From Oceanihabitans sp. IOP_32 (lineage in GTDB: Bacteria; Bacteroidota; Bacteroidia; Flavobacteriales; Flavobacteriaceae), in NCBI RefSeq assembly GCF_009498295.1, contig NZ_CP040813.1:1309001-1373000 (forward strand): a DNA stretch of 64,000 nt, given 5' to 3'. The notes beneath the pieces were generated by a model. It ran no database searches. It was given only the letters and a program-made list of their open reading frames with translations, and was not told the origin of the DNA. Positions 24,967 through 34,934 of this stretch are shown piece by piece; positions within the stretch are counted from its first letter, which is position 1; every line of letters begins with the position of its first letter. A program made the position numbers and the translations under genes.

Positions 24967-27900
24967 ATCAAGGCATATATGAAGAACTAATTACACAGCT
25001 CGTATCTCAGAAATTAAAAGAACTTGATAAAGACAAATTCATTTTAAAGAAAAGTTTAATAGATAAAGAAGAAGCCTCTACAATTCTCTCTAATCATTTA
25101 TCATCAACTTTAAAACATGCCATTCAATTAATAAAAGGTGAAAATAAAGTAGAAGAACAAATTAAAATTGCAAACAAAGTAATTCGTTTATTAAAAGAAG
25201 AGCTCAAAAATCAAGAATTTAATGATGATTTAGTAAATATTGAAGGAGAAATTTTAAAGGCTGTCTTTTCTAAAACAGACAAACATTTCTCCAACCTAGA
25301 CCTTCATTTAAAAGAAATTACGCCTTACACAAGATTAACTCATAGTGAATTATTTACTGGTGGAAATGGCAGTTTATCATTAGAAAGTGAGTTGAAAAAA
25401 GAGATTTTATCATCGAATCAAATAAACTTATTAGTCTCTTTTATAAAATTCAAAGGTATTATAATTCTTGAAAAAGAACTGCGAGAATTTACAGAACGTG
25501 GTGGTAAATTAAAAGTAATAACCACGACTTACATGGGAGCTTCAGATTATAAAGCTATAAAGCTATTGTCCAGTCTCTCAAATACAGAAGTTAAGATATC
25601 TTACAATACAGAAAACGAAAGATTACATGCAAAAGCATATCTATTTTATAGAGATTCCGGTTTTCACACTGCCTACATAGGTTCTTCCAACTTTTCAAGG
25701 TCGGCATTAACGGATGGATTAGAATGGAATTTAAAAGTTACCACTAAAGAGGTAAGTCATATTATCAACAAATTTCAGAAAACATTTGACTCATATTGGC
25801 GAAGTAATGACTTTGAGCTATTTGATGACTCTATACATCAGATAAAACTAATAGATGCTTTAAAACAAAGCAAAATTAGTAAACCTTATGAAAACACAGC
25901 TGCTTTTTTCGACATCAAACCATTTCCTTATCAAAATGAAGTATTAGAAAAATTAGAAGTAGAGAGAAGGGTTCATAATAGATTCAAGAACCTTATAGTT
26001 GCAGCCACAGGTACTGGAAAAACAGTTATTTCTGCGTTCGATTATAAGCGCTTCAAACGAGAAAATAAATCTTCAAAATTACTATTTCTAGCCCATAGAA
26101 AAGAAATATTACAAAAGTCCCTTTCCACTTTCCAAGGAGTTTTAAGAAACAATAATATTGGAGAATTATGGGTAGACGGTATTGTTCCAGATAATTTTGA
26201 GTTTGTATTCGCTTCCGTTCAATCTGTAAACAATCAACTTGAAAACACAAATTTATCAGCCGATTATTATGATTATATAATTATTGACGAATGCCATCAT
26301 CAAATAGCAAAAAGCTATAGAGCAATAATTAACTATTTTAAACCAAAAATACTTCTTGGTCTTACAGCAACTCCAGAAAGGATGGATGGTGGGGATATTT
26401 TGGAGGATTTTGGCAACAAAATTTCAGCAGAAATCAGACTTCCTGAAGCAATGAATCGAAAGTTGCTTTGCCCTTTTCAATATTTTGGAATTACCGATAG
26501 TGTCGACTTAACAAATGTAAGTTGGGTAAGAGGAAAATATGTAGCGAGTGAATTAACAAACATTTATACCGAAAGTGACAGAAGAGTTAGAGAGATAATT
26601 GATGCATTAGAAAAATACACCAAAGATATTAACGATGTTAGAGCATTAGGTTATTGTGTATCGATGGAACACGCTAAATACATGGCAGAAAAATTCACTT
26701 TGGCAGGATTAAAAGCTGATTTCTTAACAAGTAATAACAGTAAAAACAGAATTTCTATTCGGCAAAAATTAGAACGAAAGGAAATTAATTATCTTTTTGT
26801 GGTTGATATTTTTAACGAAGGCATTGACATTCCACAAATTGATACGCTACTTTTTTTAAGACCAACTGAAAGTCTAACTATATTTTTACAACAACTAGGA
26901 AGAGGTTTAAGACTCTATGACGAAAAAGATTCTTTAACAGTTTTAGATTTTGTAGGAAATTCGCATTCTGAATATAATTTTGAAAGTAAATTTAGAGCAT
27001 TAATTGGAAAAACTAATACAACAGTTATTAAAGAATTAGAAGACAACTTTCCGCACTTACCTCTTGGATGTTCTATAATTTTGGAAAAAAGAGCGAAAGA
27101 AACAATTCTAAATAATATTTCTTCTGCTACATCTTTAAATAAGAATAAGTTGATTCAAAGAATTCAACAGTTCCAACATGAATCCTCTTTACCATTAACC
27201 ATAGGTAACTTTAGTAAGTTTTATAATATTCCGTTACAATCTATTTATAAGAGAGGGAGTTGGAAACGCATGTGTCAACTTGCAGGAAAAATAAAAGATT
27301 ATGATACTGAGAATGAAAAAGCAATTGTTTCTGCAATATCAAATAAGTGGCTTTCTACAAACTCCTTAAGTTACTTTACTTTCATATTGCGAATTGCTGA
27401 GCAAAACTTCAACATAAATATTTCTCAATTTAATACAAATGAAAAGATTATGCTCCTAATGTTACATTATGACGTGTGGCAAAAAGCAAGTGGATTTGAT
27501 TCATTAGAAAAAAGTATAAACAAAATTGGGGCAAACAAGGTTTTAGTAGAAGAAATTAAGGAATTACTAAAATTATTAATAGAAAAAATAGACTTTAAAG
27601 AATCGGCTATTAAACTTCCTTATAAACAACCACTAATGCTTCATAGTCGTTACACCAGAGACCAAATTTTAACAGCATTTAGATTTAGTAGTTTCGAAAA
27701 AAAATCTTCAAATAGAGAAGGTACCGCTGAAAATAAAGAACTAAATACAGAGTTATTATTCATTAATCTTATAAAATCAGAAGAAGATTTTTCACCAACA
27801 ACCATGTACGATGATTATGCTGTAAATGAATTATTATTTCATTGGCAAACTCAAAATACTGCAAGACCAGATTTAGGTAAAGGACTCTCCTATGTTAATC

Positions 27901-28103
27901 ATAAAAAAAACAAAAAACGAATACTATTATTTGTACGTGAAAAAGCAAAAAATGAATACGGTAATAGTTTAGGTTATGTTTTTATCGGTGAAGGCGAATT
28001 AAAAAATTATTATGGATCTAAACCAATGAGCATAAATTGGGAGCTTCAAGAACCCATGCCTCACTATTTATGGAAAGATGCCGCTAAACTAGCAATTGGT
28101 TAA
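24963..28103 (+). CDS. PLD-nuclease / SF2 helicase / DUF3427 fusion protein
   Basis: 1046 residues. The N-terminal part (about 130-280) is an HKD/PLD-type phosphodiesterase unit with LHAKAYLF (H223) and AYIGSSNFSRSAL. The SF2 helicase core follows: Walker A AATGTGKT at 347, DECHH at 442, LGLTATPERMDGG, and QQLGRGLRLY at about 643. The C-terminal part (about 880-1046) matches DUF3427, including FHWQTQNTARPD, ILLFVREKAKNEYGNS and SKPMSINWEL. This architecture is known from databases (COG3886 plus COG1061 plus DUF3427) but its function is not established; DNA repair or phage defence are the candidates. Coupled by a 4-base overlap to the Nudix gene. Clearly AT-rich. Confidence 0.9.
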   Translation: MNQGIYEELITQLVSQKLKELDKDKFILKKSLIDKEEASTILSNHLSSTLKHAIQLIKGENKVEEQIKIANKVIRLLKEELKNQEFNDDLVNIEGEILKAVFSKTDKHFSNLDLHLKEITPYTRLTHSELFTGGNGSLSLESELKKEILSSNQINLLVSFIKFKGIIILEKELREFTERGGKLKVITTTYMGASDYKAIKLLSSLSNTEVKISYNTENERLHAKAYLFYRDSGFHTAYIGSSNFSRSALTDGLEWNLKVTTKEVSHIINKFQKTFDSYWRSNDFELFDDSIHQIKLIDALKQSKISKPYENTAAFFDIKPFPYQNEVLEKLEVERRVHNRFKNLIVAATGTGKTVISAFDYKRFKRENKSSKLLFLAHRKEILQKSLSTFQGVLRNNNIGELWVDGIVPDNFEFVFASVQSVNNQLENTNLSADYYDYIIIDECHHQIAKSYRAIINYFKPKILLGLTATPERMDGGDILEDFGNKISAEIRLPEAMNRKLLCPFQYFGITDSVDLTNVSWVRGKYVASELTNIYTESDRRVREIIDALEKYTKDINDVRALGYCVSMEHAKYMAEKFTLAGLKADFLTSNNSKNRISIRQKLERKEINYLFVVDIFNEGIDIPQIDTLLFLRPTESLTIFLQQLGRGLRLYDEKDSLTVLDFVGNSHSEYNFESKFRALIGKTNTTVIKELEDNFPHLPLGCSIILEKRAKETILNNISSATSLNKNKLIQRIQQFQHESSLPLTIGNFSKFYNIPLQSIYKRGSWKRMCQLAGKIKDYDTENEKAIVSAISNKWLSTNSLSYFTFILRIAEQNFNINISQFNTNEKIMLLMLHYDVWQKASGFDSLEKSINKIGANKVLVEEIKELLKLLIEKIDFKESAIKLPYKQPLMLHSRYTRDQILTAFRFSSFEKKSSNREGTAENKELNTELLFINLIKSEEDFSPTTMYDDYAVNELLFHWQTQNTARPDLGKGLSYVNHKKNKKRILLFVREKAKNEYGNSLGYVFIGEGELKNYYGSKPMSINWELQEPMPHYLWKDAAKLAIG

Positions 28104-28127
28104 ACTTTAAGAAACTAAAACCTAATC

Positions 28128-28177
28128 GGGCTTTATTTCCAGTAATTTCGATATAGAAATTAAAATTTATTAAGCCC
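28128..28177. terminator. possible terminator between convergent helicase and fbp
   Basis: Outer arms GGGCTT/AAGCCC enclose an inner hairpin AATTTC/GAAATT, between the helicase stop and the fbp stop. The structure is loose; assignment as a shared terminator is tentative. Confidence 0.35.
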
Positions 28178-28183
28178 ACACTC

Positions 28184-29194
28184 CTAGCCACGGGCATTCC
28201 GCATAAACTCTTCAGCCTTTTCTACCATATTTTTACTACCGCAAATAAAGGGTACACGCTGGTGTAATGTGGTAGGCACCACATCTAAAGTACGGGTAAA
28301 ACCATCGCTAGATTTTCCGTTAGCCTGTTCTGCCAGAAAAGCCATGGGATTACATTCGTACAATAATCGTAATTTTCCGTTAGGGTTTTTCGAGCTCTGC
28401 GGATATAAATAAATACCGCCTTTAATCATATTTCTATGAAAATCTGAAACCAAAGACCCTATATATCTACTCGTGTAGGGCCTGTCACCCTCCTCCTGCT
28501 GGCAATATTTAATATAATCTTTTATGCCTTGCGGAAAATGAATATAATTCCCTTCATTTACAGAATAAATAGAACCATCTTCGGGAAATTGCATATTGGG
28601 ATGCGACAAGTAAAACGACCCTATAGCAGGATTTAAAGTAAAACCATTCACACCATGGCCAGTGGTATATACAAGCATTGTTGAGGTGCCATAAACCACG
28701 TAACCCGCAGCTACCTGCTCACTTCCTTTTTGTAAAAAATCTTCTAATGTAACGGGGGTTCCCACAGGTGTTACACGCCTGTAAACCGAAAAAATAGTTC
28801 CTACAGAGACATTTACGTCAATATTTGAAGAACCATCTAAGGGATCAATTAAAACAATATATTTGTTTTGGTTGTTTTCATCTTGGCTGTTTATAGAAAC
28901 AAAATCGTCTTCTTCTTCACTGGCAATACCACAAACAATATTTCTTTTGGTTAGTGCTTGTATAAACTTTTCGTTGGCATAAACATCCAGCTTCTGCTGG
29001 TCTTCACCTTGTATATTAGTATCGCCCACCGCACCAATAATATCAACTAATCCCGCTTTATTTACTTCGTGATTTACAACTTTGGCAGCCAATCGTATCG
29101 AGTTAATAAGCCGAGATAACTCGCCAGAACTGTACTTAAACGAGGCCTGATTTTCAATAATAAACTCACCTAAAGTTTGATTTTTTCGAGACAT
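28184..29194 (-). CDS. fbp: fructose-1,6-bisphosphatase class I
   Basis: 336 residues, standard class I length. Hydrolyses fructose-1,6-bisphosphate to fructose-6-phosphate in gluconeogenesis. Metal and substrate motifs are present: [25 protein letters not shown], the family signature [44 protein letters not shown], and GGIYLYPQ with [19 protein letters not shown] near the end. Stands alone, convergent with the helicase gene and divergent from the GNAT gene. Confidence 0.97.
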   Translation of the reverse strand: MSRKNQTLGEFIIENQASFKYSSGELSRLINSIRLAAKVVNHEVNKAGLVDIIGAVGDTNIQGEDQQKLDVYANEKFIQALTKRNIVCGIASEEEDDFVSINSQDENNQNKYIVLIDPLDGSSNIDVNVSVGTIFSVYRRVTPVGTPVTLEDFLQKGSEQVAAGYVVYGTSTMLVYTTGHGVNGFTLNPAIGSFYLSHPNMQFPEDGSIYSVNEGNYIHFPQGIKDYIKYCQQEEGDRPYTSRYIGSLVSDFHRNMIKGGIYLYPQSSKNPNGKLRLLYECNPMAFLAEQANGKSSDGFTRTLDVVPTTLHQRVPFICGSKNMVEKAEEFMRNARG

Positions 29195-29289
29195 GAAAAC
29201 GGATTTTTAGTTCCACAAATATCAATTATTTTTATCTAACTACAAGGTTTTCGTAGAAGATTAATGTATTTTAGTTTTTAACTTTAAAC

Positions 29290-29297
29290 TATATTTG
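29290..29297 (+). promoter_or_regulatory. predicted -7 promoter box of the GNAT gene
   Basis: TATATTTG, exact match to TAnnTTTG, 16 bases before the start codon, implying a very short leader. Confidence 0.4.
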
Positions 29298-29313
29298 AGC
29301 CTAATTTAATAAA

Positions 29314-29796
29314 ATGGACTATAATATAAGAACCGCCACCAAACATGATATGATTCGCGTGTTTGAATTAATAAAGGAACTCGCGCTTTTTGAAAAAGAA
29401 GCTGATGCTGTAGAAATTACAGTAGAGGATTTGCAAAAAGATGGTTTTTCAGAAAATCCGAAATTTCATTGTTTTGTTGCAGAAGTAAACCATAAAGTAG
29501 AAGGAATTGCCTTAATTTTTAATCGCTATTCTACATGGAAAGGTCCTGTTATACATCTTGAAGACTTAGTGGTAAGTGAAAAAATGAGAGGCACGGGATT
29601 AGGCACTGCACTTTTAGATGAGGTCGTTAAATACGGTGCTCAGTTGGGGGTTAAACGCATAAGTTGGGAAGTATTAGATTGGAACGAACCTGCCATAACT
29701 TTTTATGAAAAAAAAGGTGCCGATGTAAAACGCGATTGGAACGTGGTGCATTTAAACGAACAAGGCATTAAGACCTATATTGCTCAGTTAAAATAA
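29314..29796 (+). CDS. GNAT-family N-acetyltransferase
   Basis: 160-residue acetyltransferase. The acetyl-CoA-binding motif A is LEDLVVSEKMRGTGLGTALLDEVVKYG near residues 83-108, and the C-terminal WEVLDWNEPAITFYEKKGA is typical of the diamine/thialysine acetyltransferase-like group. Substrate is not identifiable from sequence. It is followed after 76 bases by aspartate kinase on the same strand and may share a transcript with it. Confidence 0.88.
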   Translation: MDYNIRTATKHDMIRVFELIKELALFEKEADAVEITVEDLQKDGFSENPKFHCFVAEVNHKVEGIALIFNRYSTWKGPVIHLEDLVVSEKMRGTGLGTALLDEVVKYGAQLGVKRISWEVLDWNEPAITFYEKKGADVKRDWNVVHLNEQGIKTYIAQLK

Positions 29797-29872
29797 ACTC
29801 TCATTATCTTGTTAAACCATTTAGTATGGTAAACAAGTCACTTAAAAACACAACATATCAATACCTTAAAAC

Positions 29873-31123
29873 ATGCAAGTATTTAAATTTGGTGGGGCAT
29901 CGGTTAAAGATGCTAACGGTGTAAAAAACTTAGCAGCTTTATTGCAAAAAGTGGGGTATACCGATACACTTATTGTCGTATCTGCCATGGGAAAAACTAC
30001 CAATGCGCTCGAGCTTGTTTTAAAAAACTATTTTGAAAACAACGCCGAATTACAAAGCGCTATTCAAGAGGTTAAAAAATTTCACAATCAAATTATACTA
30101 GATTTATTCGACGACGAGAACCACTCTATCTTTAATGATGTAGCCTTACTTTTTAACGAATTAAATAGTTTTTTAAAAACAAACAAATCTCCTGATTACA
30201 GCTTTGTGTACGACCAAACCGTAGGTTTTGGAGAGTTAATTTCCACTACTATAATTAGCGCCTATTTAAATACCATAGGCATAAAAAACAACTGGGTTGA
30301 TGTTAGAAACCATATAAAAACCGACAATTATTACAGGCGAGCTCATGTTAACTGGGAAGCGACTCAAGATGCCATAAACGCACAATTCAACAAAAACATT
30401 TTAAACATTACCCAAGGATTTTTGGGGAGTGATTCTAATAATTTCACCACTACCTTAGGCAGAGAAGGTAGCGATTATACAGCTGCTATTTACGCCTATT
30501 GTTTAAATGCCAATAGCGTTACCATTTGGAAAGATGTACCAGGTATTTTAAATGCCGATCCACGGTATTTTGAAAACCCGCAATTACTCCATAAAATTTC
30601 TTACCGCGAAGCGATAGAGCTGGCTTTTTATGGTGCTTCTGTAATTCACCCAAAAACTCTACAACCCTTGCAGCGCAAAGAAATACCGTTGTATGTCAAA
30701 TCGTTCTTAAAACCAGAACAACCAGGCACTAAGGTATGCAAAGACACCACTATAGAACCAAAGGTGCCCTGCTTTATTGTAAAGAAGAACCAAGTTCTCA
30801 TTTCGTTATCATCCTTAGATTTTTCGTACATCGTTGAAGACAATATTAGTTCTATATTTAAGTTATTACACCAGTATAAAATGAAAGTCGATGTCATTCA
30901 AAATTCGGCCATTAGTTTTTCGGTTTGTATCGAAAATATTTACAATAATCTAGAAGAGCTCTTACATCATCTTAAAGCAAAATTTAAAGTAACCTGTTAT
31001 CAAAACGTATCGCTTTACACTATTAGACATTACAACGAGAGTGCCATTAAGCAGGTAGAGCAAAACAAAACCGTATTATTAAAGCAATTAACACCAGAAA
31101 CCATTCAGGTAGTAACTAAATAG
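29873..31123 (+). CDS. lysC: aspartate kinase
   Basis: Phosphorylates aspartate as the first step to lysine, threonine and methionine. 416 residues, monofunctional. It begins with the kinase motif VFKFGGASVKDANGV, and has GFGELISTTIISAYL, the TTLGREGSDYTAAIYA motif and the VTIWKDVPGILNADPR segment. The C-terminal ~110 residues are a short, poorly matching ACT region, so feedback control may differ from classical enzymes. Twenty-two bases separate it from the olsF-like gene downstream. Symbol is generic because isozymes cannot be told apart. Confidence 0.92.
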   Translation: MQVFKFGGASVKDANGVKNLAALLQKVGYTDTLIVVSAMGKTTNALELVLKNYFENNAELQSAIQEVKKFHNQIILDLFDDENHSIFNDVALLFNELNSFLKTNKSPDYSFVYDQTVGFGELISTTIISAYLNTIGIKNNWVDVRNHIKTDNYYRRAHVNWEATQDAINAQFNKNILNITQGFLGSDSNNFTTTLGREGSDYTAAIYAYCLNANSVTIWKDVPGILNADPRYFENPQLLHKISYREAIELAFYGASVIHPKTLQPLQRKEIPLYVKSFLKPEQPGTKVCKDTTIEPKVPCFIVKKNQVLISLSSLDFSYIVEDNISSIFKLLHQYKMKVDVIQNSAISFSVCIENIYNNLEELLHHLKAKFKVTCYQNVSLYTIRHYNESAIKQVEQNKTVLLKQLTPETIQVVTK

Positions 31124-31145
31124 TTTATTTATTACATTTACACCC

Positions 31146-32975
31146 ATGACCACAGAGCAAAATAAAGGATTAGTAACCGCCAAAGAAGTCGCTAAGGCTA
31201 TACAATTAGAAAAATACGGATTTATTGGTACATTTTTGGGGTGGATTTTAATGAAAATCCTCAAAATATCTACACTTAACAAAATTTACAATAAAAATAA
31301 ACACCTTACTGATTTAGAGTTTCTAAATGGTATTTTAGACGATTTCCAAATTAAATTTGAAATTCCAGCAGAAGATTTAAAACGTTTACCAAAAGAAGGC
31401 GCATACATTACGGTATCAAACCATCCGCTTGGAGGTATTGACGGTATTTTACTATTAAAATTAATGCTCGAACAACGCCAAGATTTTAAAATAATAGCCA
31501 ACTTTTTACTGCATAGAATAGCACCTTTAAAGCCCTACATCATGCCGGTAAACCCTTTTGAGGATAAAAAAGATGTAAAATCGAGTCTGGCTGGTTTTAA
31601 AAATTCTATACTCCATTTAAGAAACGGACATCCGTTGGGCATCTTCCCAGCTGGCGAAGTTTCAACCTATCGCGATGGTAAATTGGTGGTCGACAAACCC
31701 TGGGAAGAAGCCGCCATGAAACTGGCTCAAAAAGCTGAGGTACCTATCGTACCTATCTATTTTCACGCCAAAAACAGTAAGTTGTTTTACAAGTTATCTA
31801 AAATTAACGACACTTTTAGAACAGCGAAATTACCCTCCGAACTACTTACTCAAAAACGACGCGTTATTAAAGTGCGTATAGGAAAAGCTATTTCGGTAAA
31901 CGACCAAAAAGAACACACTTCACTAAACAATTTTACAGCATTTTTAAGACAAAAAACCTATATGCTTTCGAATGCTTTTGAAGATAAACCAAAAATTTTA
32001 GACAACTTATCGAATACACTTAAGCCGTCTCGAGCGCCTAAAACTATTGTGACCTCGGTAGATTTAGAAACTATGATTGCCGAAGTTGAAACCTTAAGAA
32101 AAGAGGATTGTAAATTATTAACTAGTAAGAATTATGAAGTGTTTTTAGCTCCAGCTGATAGCATTCCGAACATATTAACAGAAATTGGTCGTTTACGAGA
32201 AATAACATTTCGTGAAGTTGGAGAAGGCACTAACGAGTCTATAGATTTAGATAACTTCGATAGTTATTACCACCATATGTTCTTATGGGATAATGATAAA
32301 AATTTAATTGCTGGTGCCTATAGAATGGGCTTGGGGTCTCAAATTTTCAAAAATTACGGCATAGATGGTTTTTACTTACAAGACTTATTTAGATTTGAGC
32401 CAGAATTGCATAAAATGATGAGCCAGTCTATTGAAATGGGTCGTGCGTTTATCATAAAAGAATACCAACAAAAACCAATGCCCTTATTTTTACTTTGGAA
32501 AGGTATTGTACACACTACATTGCGCTATCCTGAGCATAAATTTTTAATTGGTGGAGTAAGTATTAGCAATCAGTTTTCGAACTTCTCGAAATCATTGATG
32601 ATTGAGTTTATGAAATCGCACTATTACGATCCTTATATTGCGCAGTATGTTCACCCTAAAAAAGAATTTAAAGTAAAACTCAAAGATGCCGATAAAGATT
32701 TCGTTTTTGATGCTACCGAAGCCGACCTAAACAAATTCGATAAAATTATTGACGAAGTCGAACCTGGAGCATTACGTCTACCTGTATTACTTAAAAAATA
32801 TATAAAACAGAACGCGCGATTAGTGGCTTTTAATGTAGATCCGCTCTTTAACAACGCAGTAGATGGCTTAATGTATATTAAAATCGCCGATCTTCCCGAA
32901 AGTACCGTAAGACCCGTAATGGAAGAATTCCAAGCAGAGCTGGAACGTAAGTTTATGGAAAATAACACAAATTGA
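31146..32975 (+). CDS. olsF: bifunctional acyltransferase, OlsF-like (ornithine lipid synthesis)
   Basis: 609 residues. The N-terminal half (to about 290) is a PlsC-type acyltransferase with VSNHPLGGIDGILLLKL and GIFPAGEVSTYRDGKL; the C-terminal half (about 315-600) is an OlsB/hemolysin-like GNAT acyltransferase with EITFREVGEGTNES, YRMGLGSQIF, IEMGRAFI and a final region resembling DUF-type GNATs. The order O-acyltransferase then N-acyltransferase is that of OlsF, shown in Serratia and Flavobacterium johnsoniae to make ornithine lipid from ornithine and acyl-ACP. The acyltransferase histidine motif has five, not four, residues before the aspartate. Membrane-associated, cytoplasmic face. Confidence 0.82.
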   Translation: MTTEQNKGLVTAKEVAKAIQLEKYGFIGTFLGWILMKILKISTLNKIYNKNKHLTDLEFLNGILDDFQIKFEIPAEDLKRLPKEGAYITVSNHPLGGIDGILLLKLMLEQRQDFKIIANFLLHRIAPLKPYIMPVNPFEDKKDVKSSLAGFKNSILHLRNGHPLGIFPAGEVSTYRDGKLVVDKPWEEAAMKLAQKAEVPIVPIYFHAKNSKLFYKLSKINDTFRTAKLPSELLTQKRRVIKVRIGKAISVNDQKEHTSLNNFTAFLRQKTYMLSNAFEDKPKILDNLSNTLKPSRAPKTIVTSVDLETMIAEVETLRKEDCKLLTSKNYEVFLAPADSIPNILTEIGRLREITFREVGEGTNESIDLDNFDSYYHHMFLWDNDKNLIAGAYRMGLGSQIFKNYGIDGFYLQDLFRFEPELHKMMSQSIEMGRAFIIKEYQQKPMPLFLLWKGIVHTTLRYPEHKFLIGGVSISNQFSNFSKSLMIEFMKSHYYDPYIAQYVHPKKEFKVKLKDADKDFVFDATEADLNKFDKIIDEVEPGALRLPVLLKKYIKQNARLVAFNVDPLFNNAVDGLMYIKIADLPESTVRPVMEEFQAELERKFMENNTN

Positions 32976-32999
32976 TATCACTATAAGAATAGTACAATA

Positions 33000-33043
33000 T
33001 CTTTGCGAGACTTTCTCGTTTTGAGATAACATAGTAATCTTTA
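33000..33043 (+). repeat. dispersed repeat TCTTTGCGA...GTAATCTTTA, copy 1
   Basis: Starts TCTTTGCGA and ends GTAATCTTTA. A shorter copy with the same ends lies at 53320-53355, also directly after a gene end. Resembles the dispersed intergenic TTGCGA...GCAATCT repeats seen in many bacteria. Confidence 0.5.
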
Positions 33044-33242
33044 CACCCTGTTTTTTATTTGTTTGAAGTAAAGAAACCTAACTCGTATTTGGTGCTAATA
33101 ATGTTATAATTGAGGTTTTTCGAATATTATAGACACTAAATTTCGATGTACTATATTTATGACATCAAACTAAAATACCTGTGATGATAGTTTTTTATTC
33201 ATGATTAATTGGTGTATCGCATTTTCGTCTATGGAGACTCGA

Positions 33243-33284
33243 ATACCAATTTAATTATGAAATGTCGTATTGATAATTTGGTAT
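33243..33284. repeat. 42-bp inverted-repeat element, copy B
   Basis: ATACCAA...TTGGTAT; its reverse complement matches copy A (20025-20066) at 37 of 42 positions with no gaps. The internal CGACATT motif is conserved in the larger elements C and D. Confidence 0.7.
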
Positions 33285-33481
33285 TATGTGCTTTCGTCCT
33301 ATATCAAATCAAATTCAATAAATAAACATTCCAACCCACAGGAATAAGATAGAACCATAATTCATTTAGAAAAAACCACCCAAAGCACCCATTCTTTTTA
33401 ATAAATCGTGTTTATTTAAAAATATACCACTTAATATCGCTCAATTATTCTTAAATTTATAGAGGTTTAAAAAAAGATTAA

Positions 33482-34186
33482 ATGATTAATAAAAAAGTGG
33501 CTAACGTTCAGGAAGCGCTTCAAGGTGTTAAAGATAATATGACACTAATGCTTGGGGGCTTCGGACTTTGCGGTATTCCAGAAAATGCTATAGCCGAATT
33601 AGTAAAAATCGGCGTAAAAGATTTAACCTGTATTTCTAATAATGCTGGTGTGGACGATTTTGGTTTGGGTTTGTTATTACAAAAAAAGCAAATAAAAAAA
33701 ATGATATCGTCTTATGTTGGCGAAAACGATGAATTCGAACGGCAGATGCTTTCTGGTGAGCTAGACGTAGAATTGATACCTCAAGGTACCTTGGCAGAAC
33801 GCTGTAGAGCAGCACAATCTGGATTTCCAGCTATTTACACCCCTGCAGGTTATGGCACTGAAGTTGCCGAAGGGAAAGAAACTCGAGAATTTAACGGTAA
33901 AATGTATGTCCTAGAACATGCTTTCGATGCCCATTTTGCTTTTGTAAAGGCCTGGAAAGGAGATGCGGCCGGAAATTTAATCTTTAAGGGTACGGCCAGA
34001 AACTTTAACCCTAATATGTGCGGTGCCGCCAAAATAACGGTGGCAGAAGTAGAAGAATTAGTGCCTCTAGGAACTTTAGACCCTAATCAAATCCATATTC
34101 CTGGAATTTTTGTACAACGTATTTTTCAAGGAAAAAACTATGAAAAACGCATTGAACAAAAAACAGTAAGACCCAAAAACAATTAA
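33482..34186 (+). CDS. 3-oxoacid CoA-transferase subunit A
   Basis: 234 residues. Alpha subunit of a succinyl-CoA:3-ketoacid (acetoacetate) CoA-transferase. The glycine-rich CoA motif [16 protein letters not shown] near residues 22-37 is conserved, and [24 protein letters not shown] and [14 protein letters not shown] are family signatures. It acts with the B subunit encoded 94 bases downstream to activate ketoacids. scoA or atoD would be the common symbols; the substrate cannot be fixed here. Confidence 0.93.
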   Translation: MINKKVANVQEALQGVKDNMTLMLGGFGLCGIPENAIAELVKIGVKDLTCISNNAGVDDFGLGLLLQKKQIKKMISSYVGENDEFERQMLSGELDVELIPQGTLAERCRAAQSGFPAIYTPAGYGTEVAEGKETREFNGKMYVLEHAFDAHFAFVKAWKGDAAGNLIFKGTARNFNPNMCGAAKITVAEVEELVPLGTLDPNQIHIPGIFVQRIFQGKNYEKRIEQKTVRPKNN

Positions 34187-34280
34187 AATTTCAAACTCTA
34201 AGTTGTGAGGCTAAGACGATTATCAGGACTTGGTACAACAACTTGAAGCACTTAAAATGTAAGTATTTAAAACGTATAGC

Positions 34281-34934
34281 ATGTTAGATAAAATAGGAAT
34301 AGCAAAGCGCATAGCTCAAGAAGTAAAAAATGGCTATTATGTAAACTTAGGTATTGGCATCCCGACACTAGTTGCAAATTACGTTAGAAACGACATTGAA
34401 GTCGAATTTCAAAGTGAAAATGGTGTACTTGGTATGGGACCATTTCCCTTTGAAGGCGAAGAAGATGCCGATGTTATTAACGCAGGTAAACAAACCATTA
34501 CAACCTTACCTGGTGCTAGTTTTTTCGATTCGGCAATGAGTTTTTCTATGATTCGCGGACAGCATGTAGATTTAACCATTTTAGGCGCTATGGAAGTTGC
34601 TGAAAATGGCGACATTGCCAATTGGAAAATCCCAGGGCGTATGGTAAAAGGCATGGGCGGTGCTATGGATCTAGTTGCTAGTGCCGAAAATATAATTGTA
34701 GCCATGATGCATACCAATAAAAAAGGCGCATCTAAATTGTTAAAAAAATGCACCTTACCATTAACCGGTGTTGGCTGTGTAAAAAAAATTGTGACCAATC
34801 TGGCCGTATTAGAAGTTACTAAAAGCGGCTTTAAACTCTTAGAACGCGCTCCTGGTGTTACTGTAGAACAAATTAAAAGTGCTACAGAAGGCACATTAAT
34901 TATTGAAGGAGACATTCCTGAAATGAAATTCTAA
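34281..34934 (+). CDS. 3-oxoacid CoA-transferase subunit B
   Basis: 217 residues. Beta subunit carrying the catalytic glutamate in the SENGVLGMGPFP motif near residue 50, after the opening LGIGIPTLVANYV. GGAMDLVASAENIIVAMMHTNK and the ending TEGTLIIEGDIPEMKF are also typical. It pairs with the A subunit upstream. The 94-base gap between the two subunit genes is longer than usual for this pair and holds no terminator. Confidence 0.94.
   Translation: MLDKIGIAKRIAQEVKNGYYVNLGIGIPTLVANYVRNDIEVEFQSENGVLGMGPFPFEGEEDADVINAGKQTITTLPGASFFDSAMSFSMIRGQHVDLTILGAMEVAENGDIANWKIPGRMVKGMGGAMDLVASAENIIVAMMHTNKKGASKLLKKCTLPLTGVGCVKKIVTNLAVLEVTKSGFKLLERAPGVTVEQIKSATEGTLIIEGDIPEMKF

Larger units (their letters stand above)
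32976..33481. other. 506-bp intergenic region with dispersed repeats
   Basis: No convincing gene. It contains a TCTTTGCGA...GTAATCTTTA repeat at 33000-33043 and the 42-bp inverted-repeat element at 33243-33284. The remainder is AT-rich and should include the promoter for the CoA-transferase genes. Confidence 0.6.
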
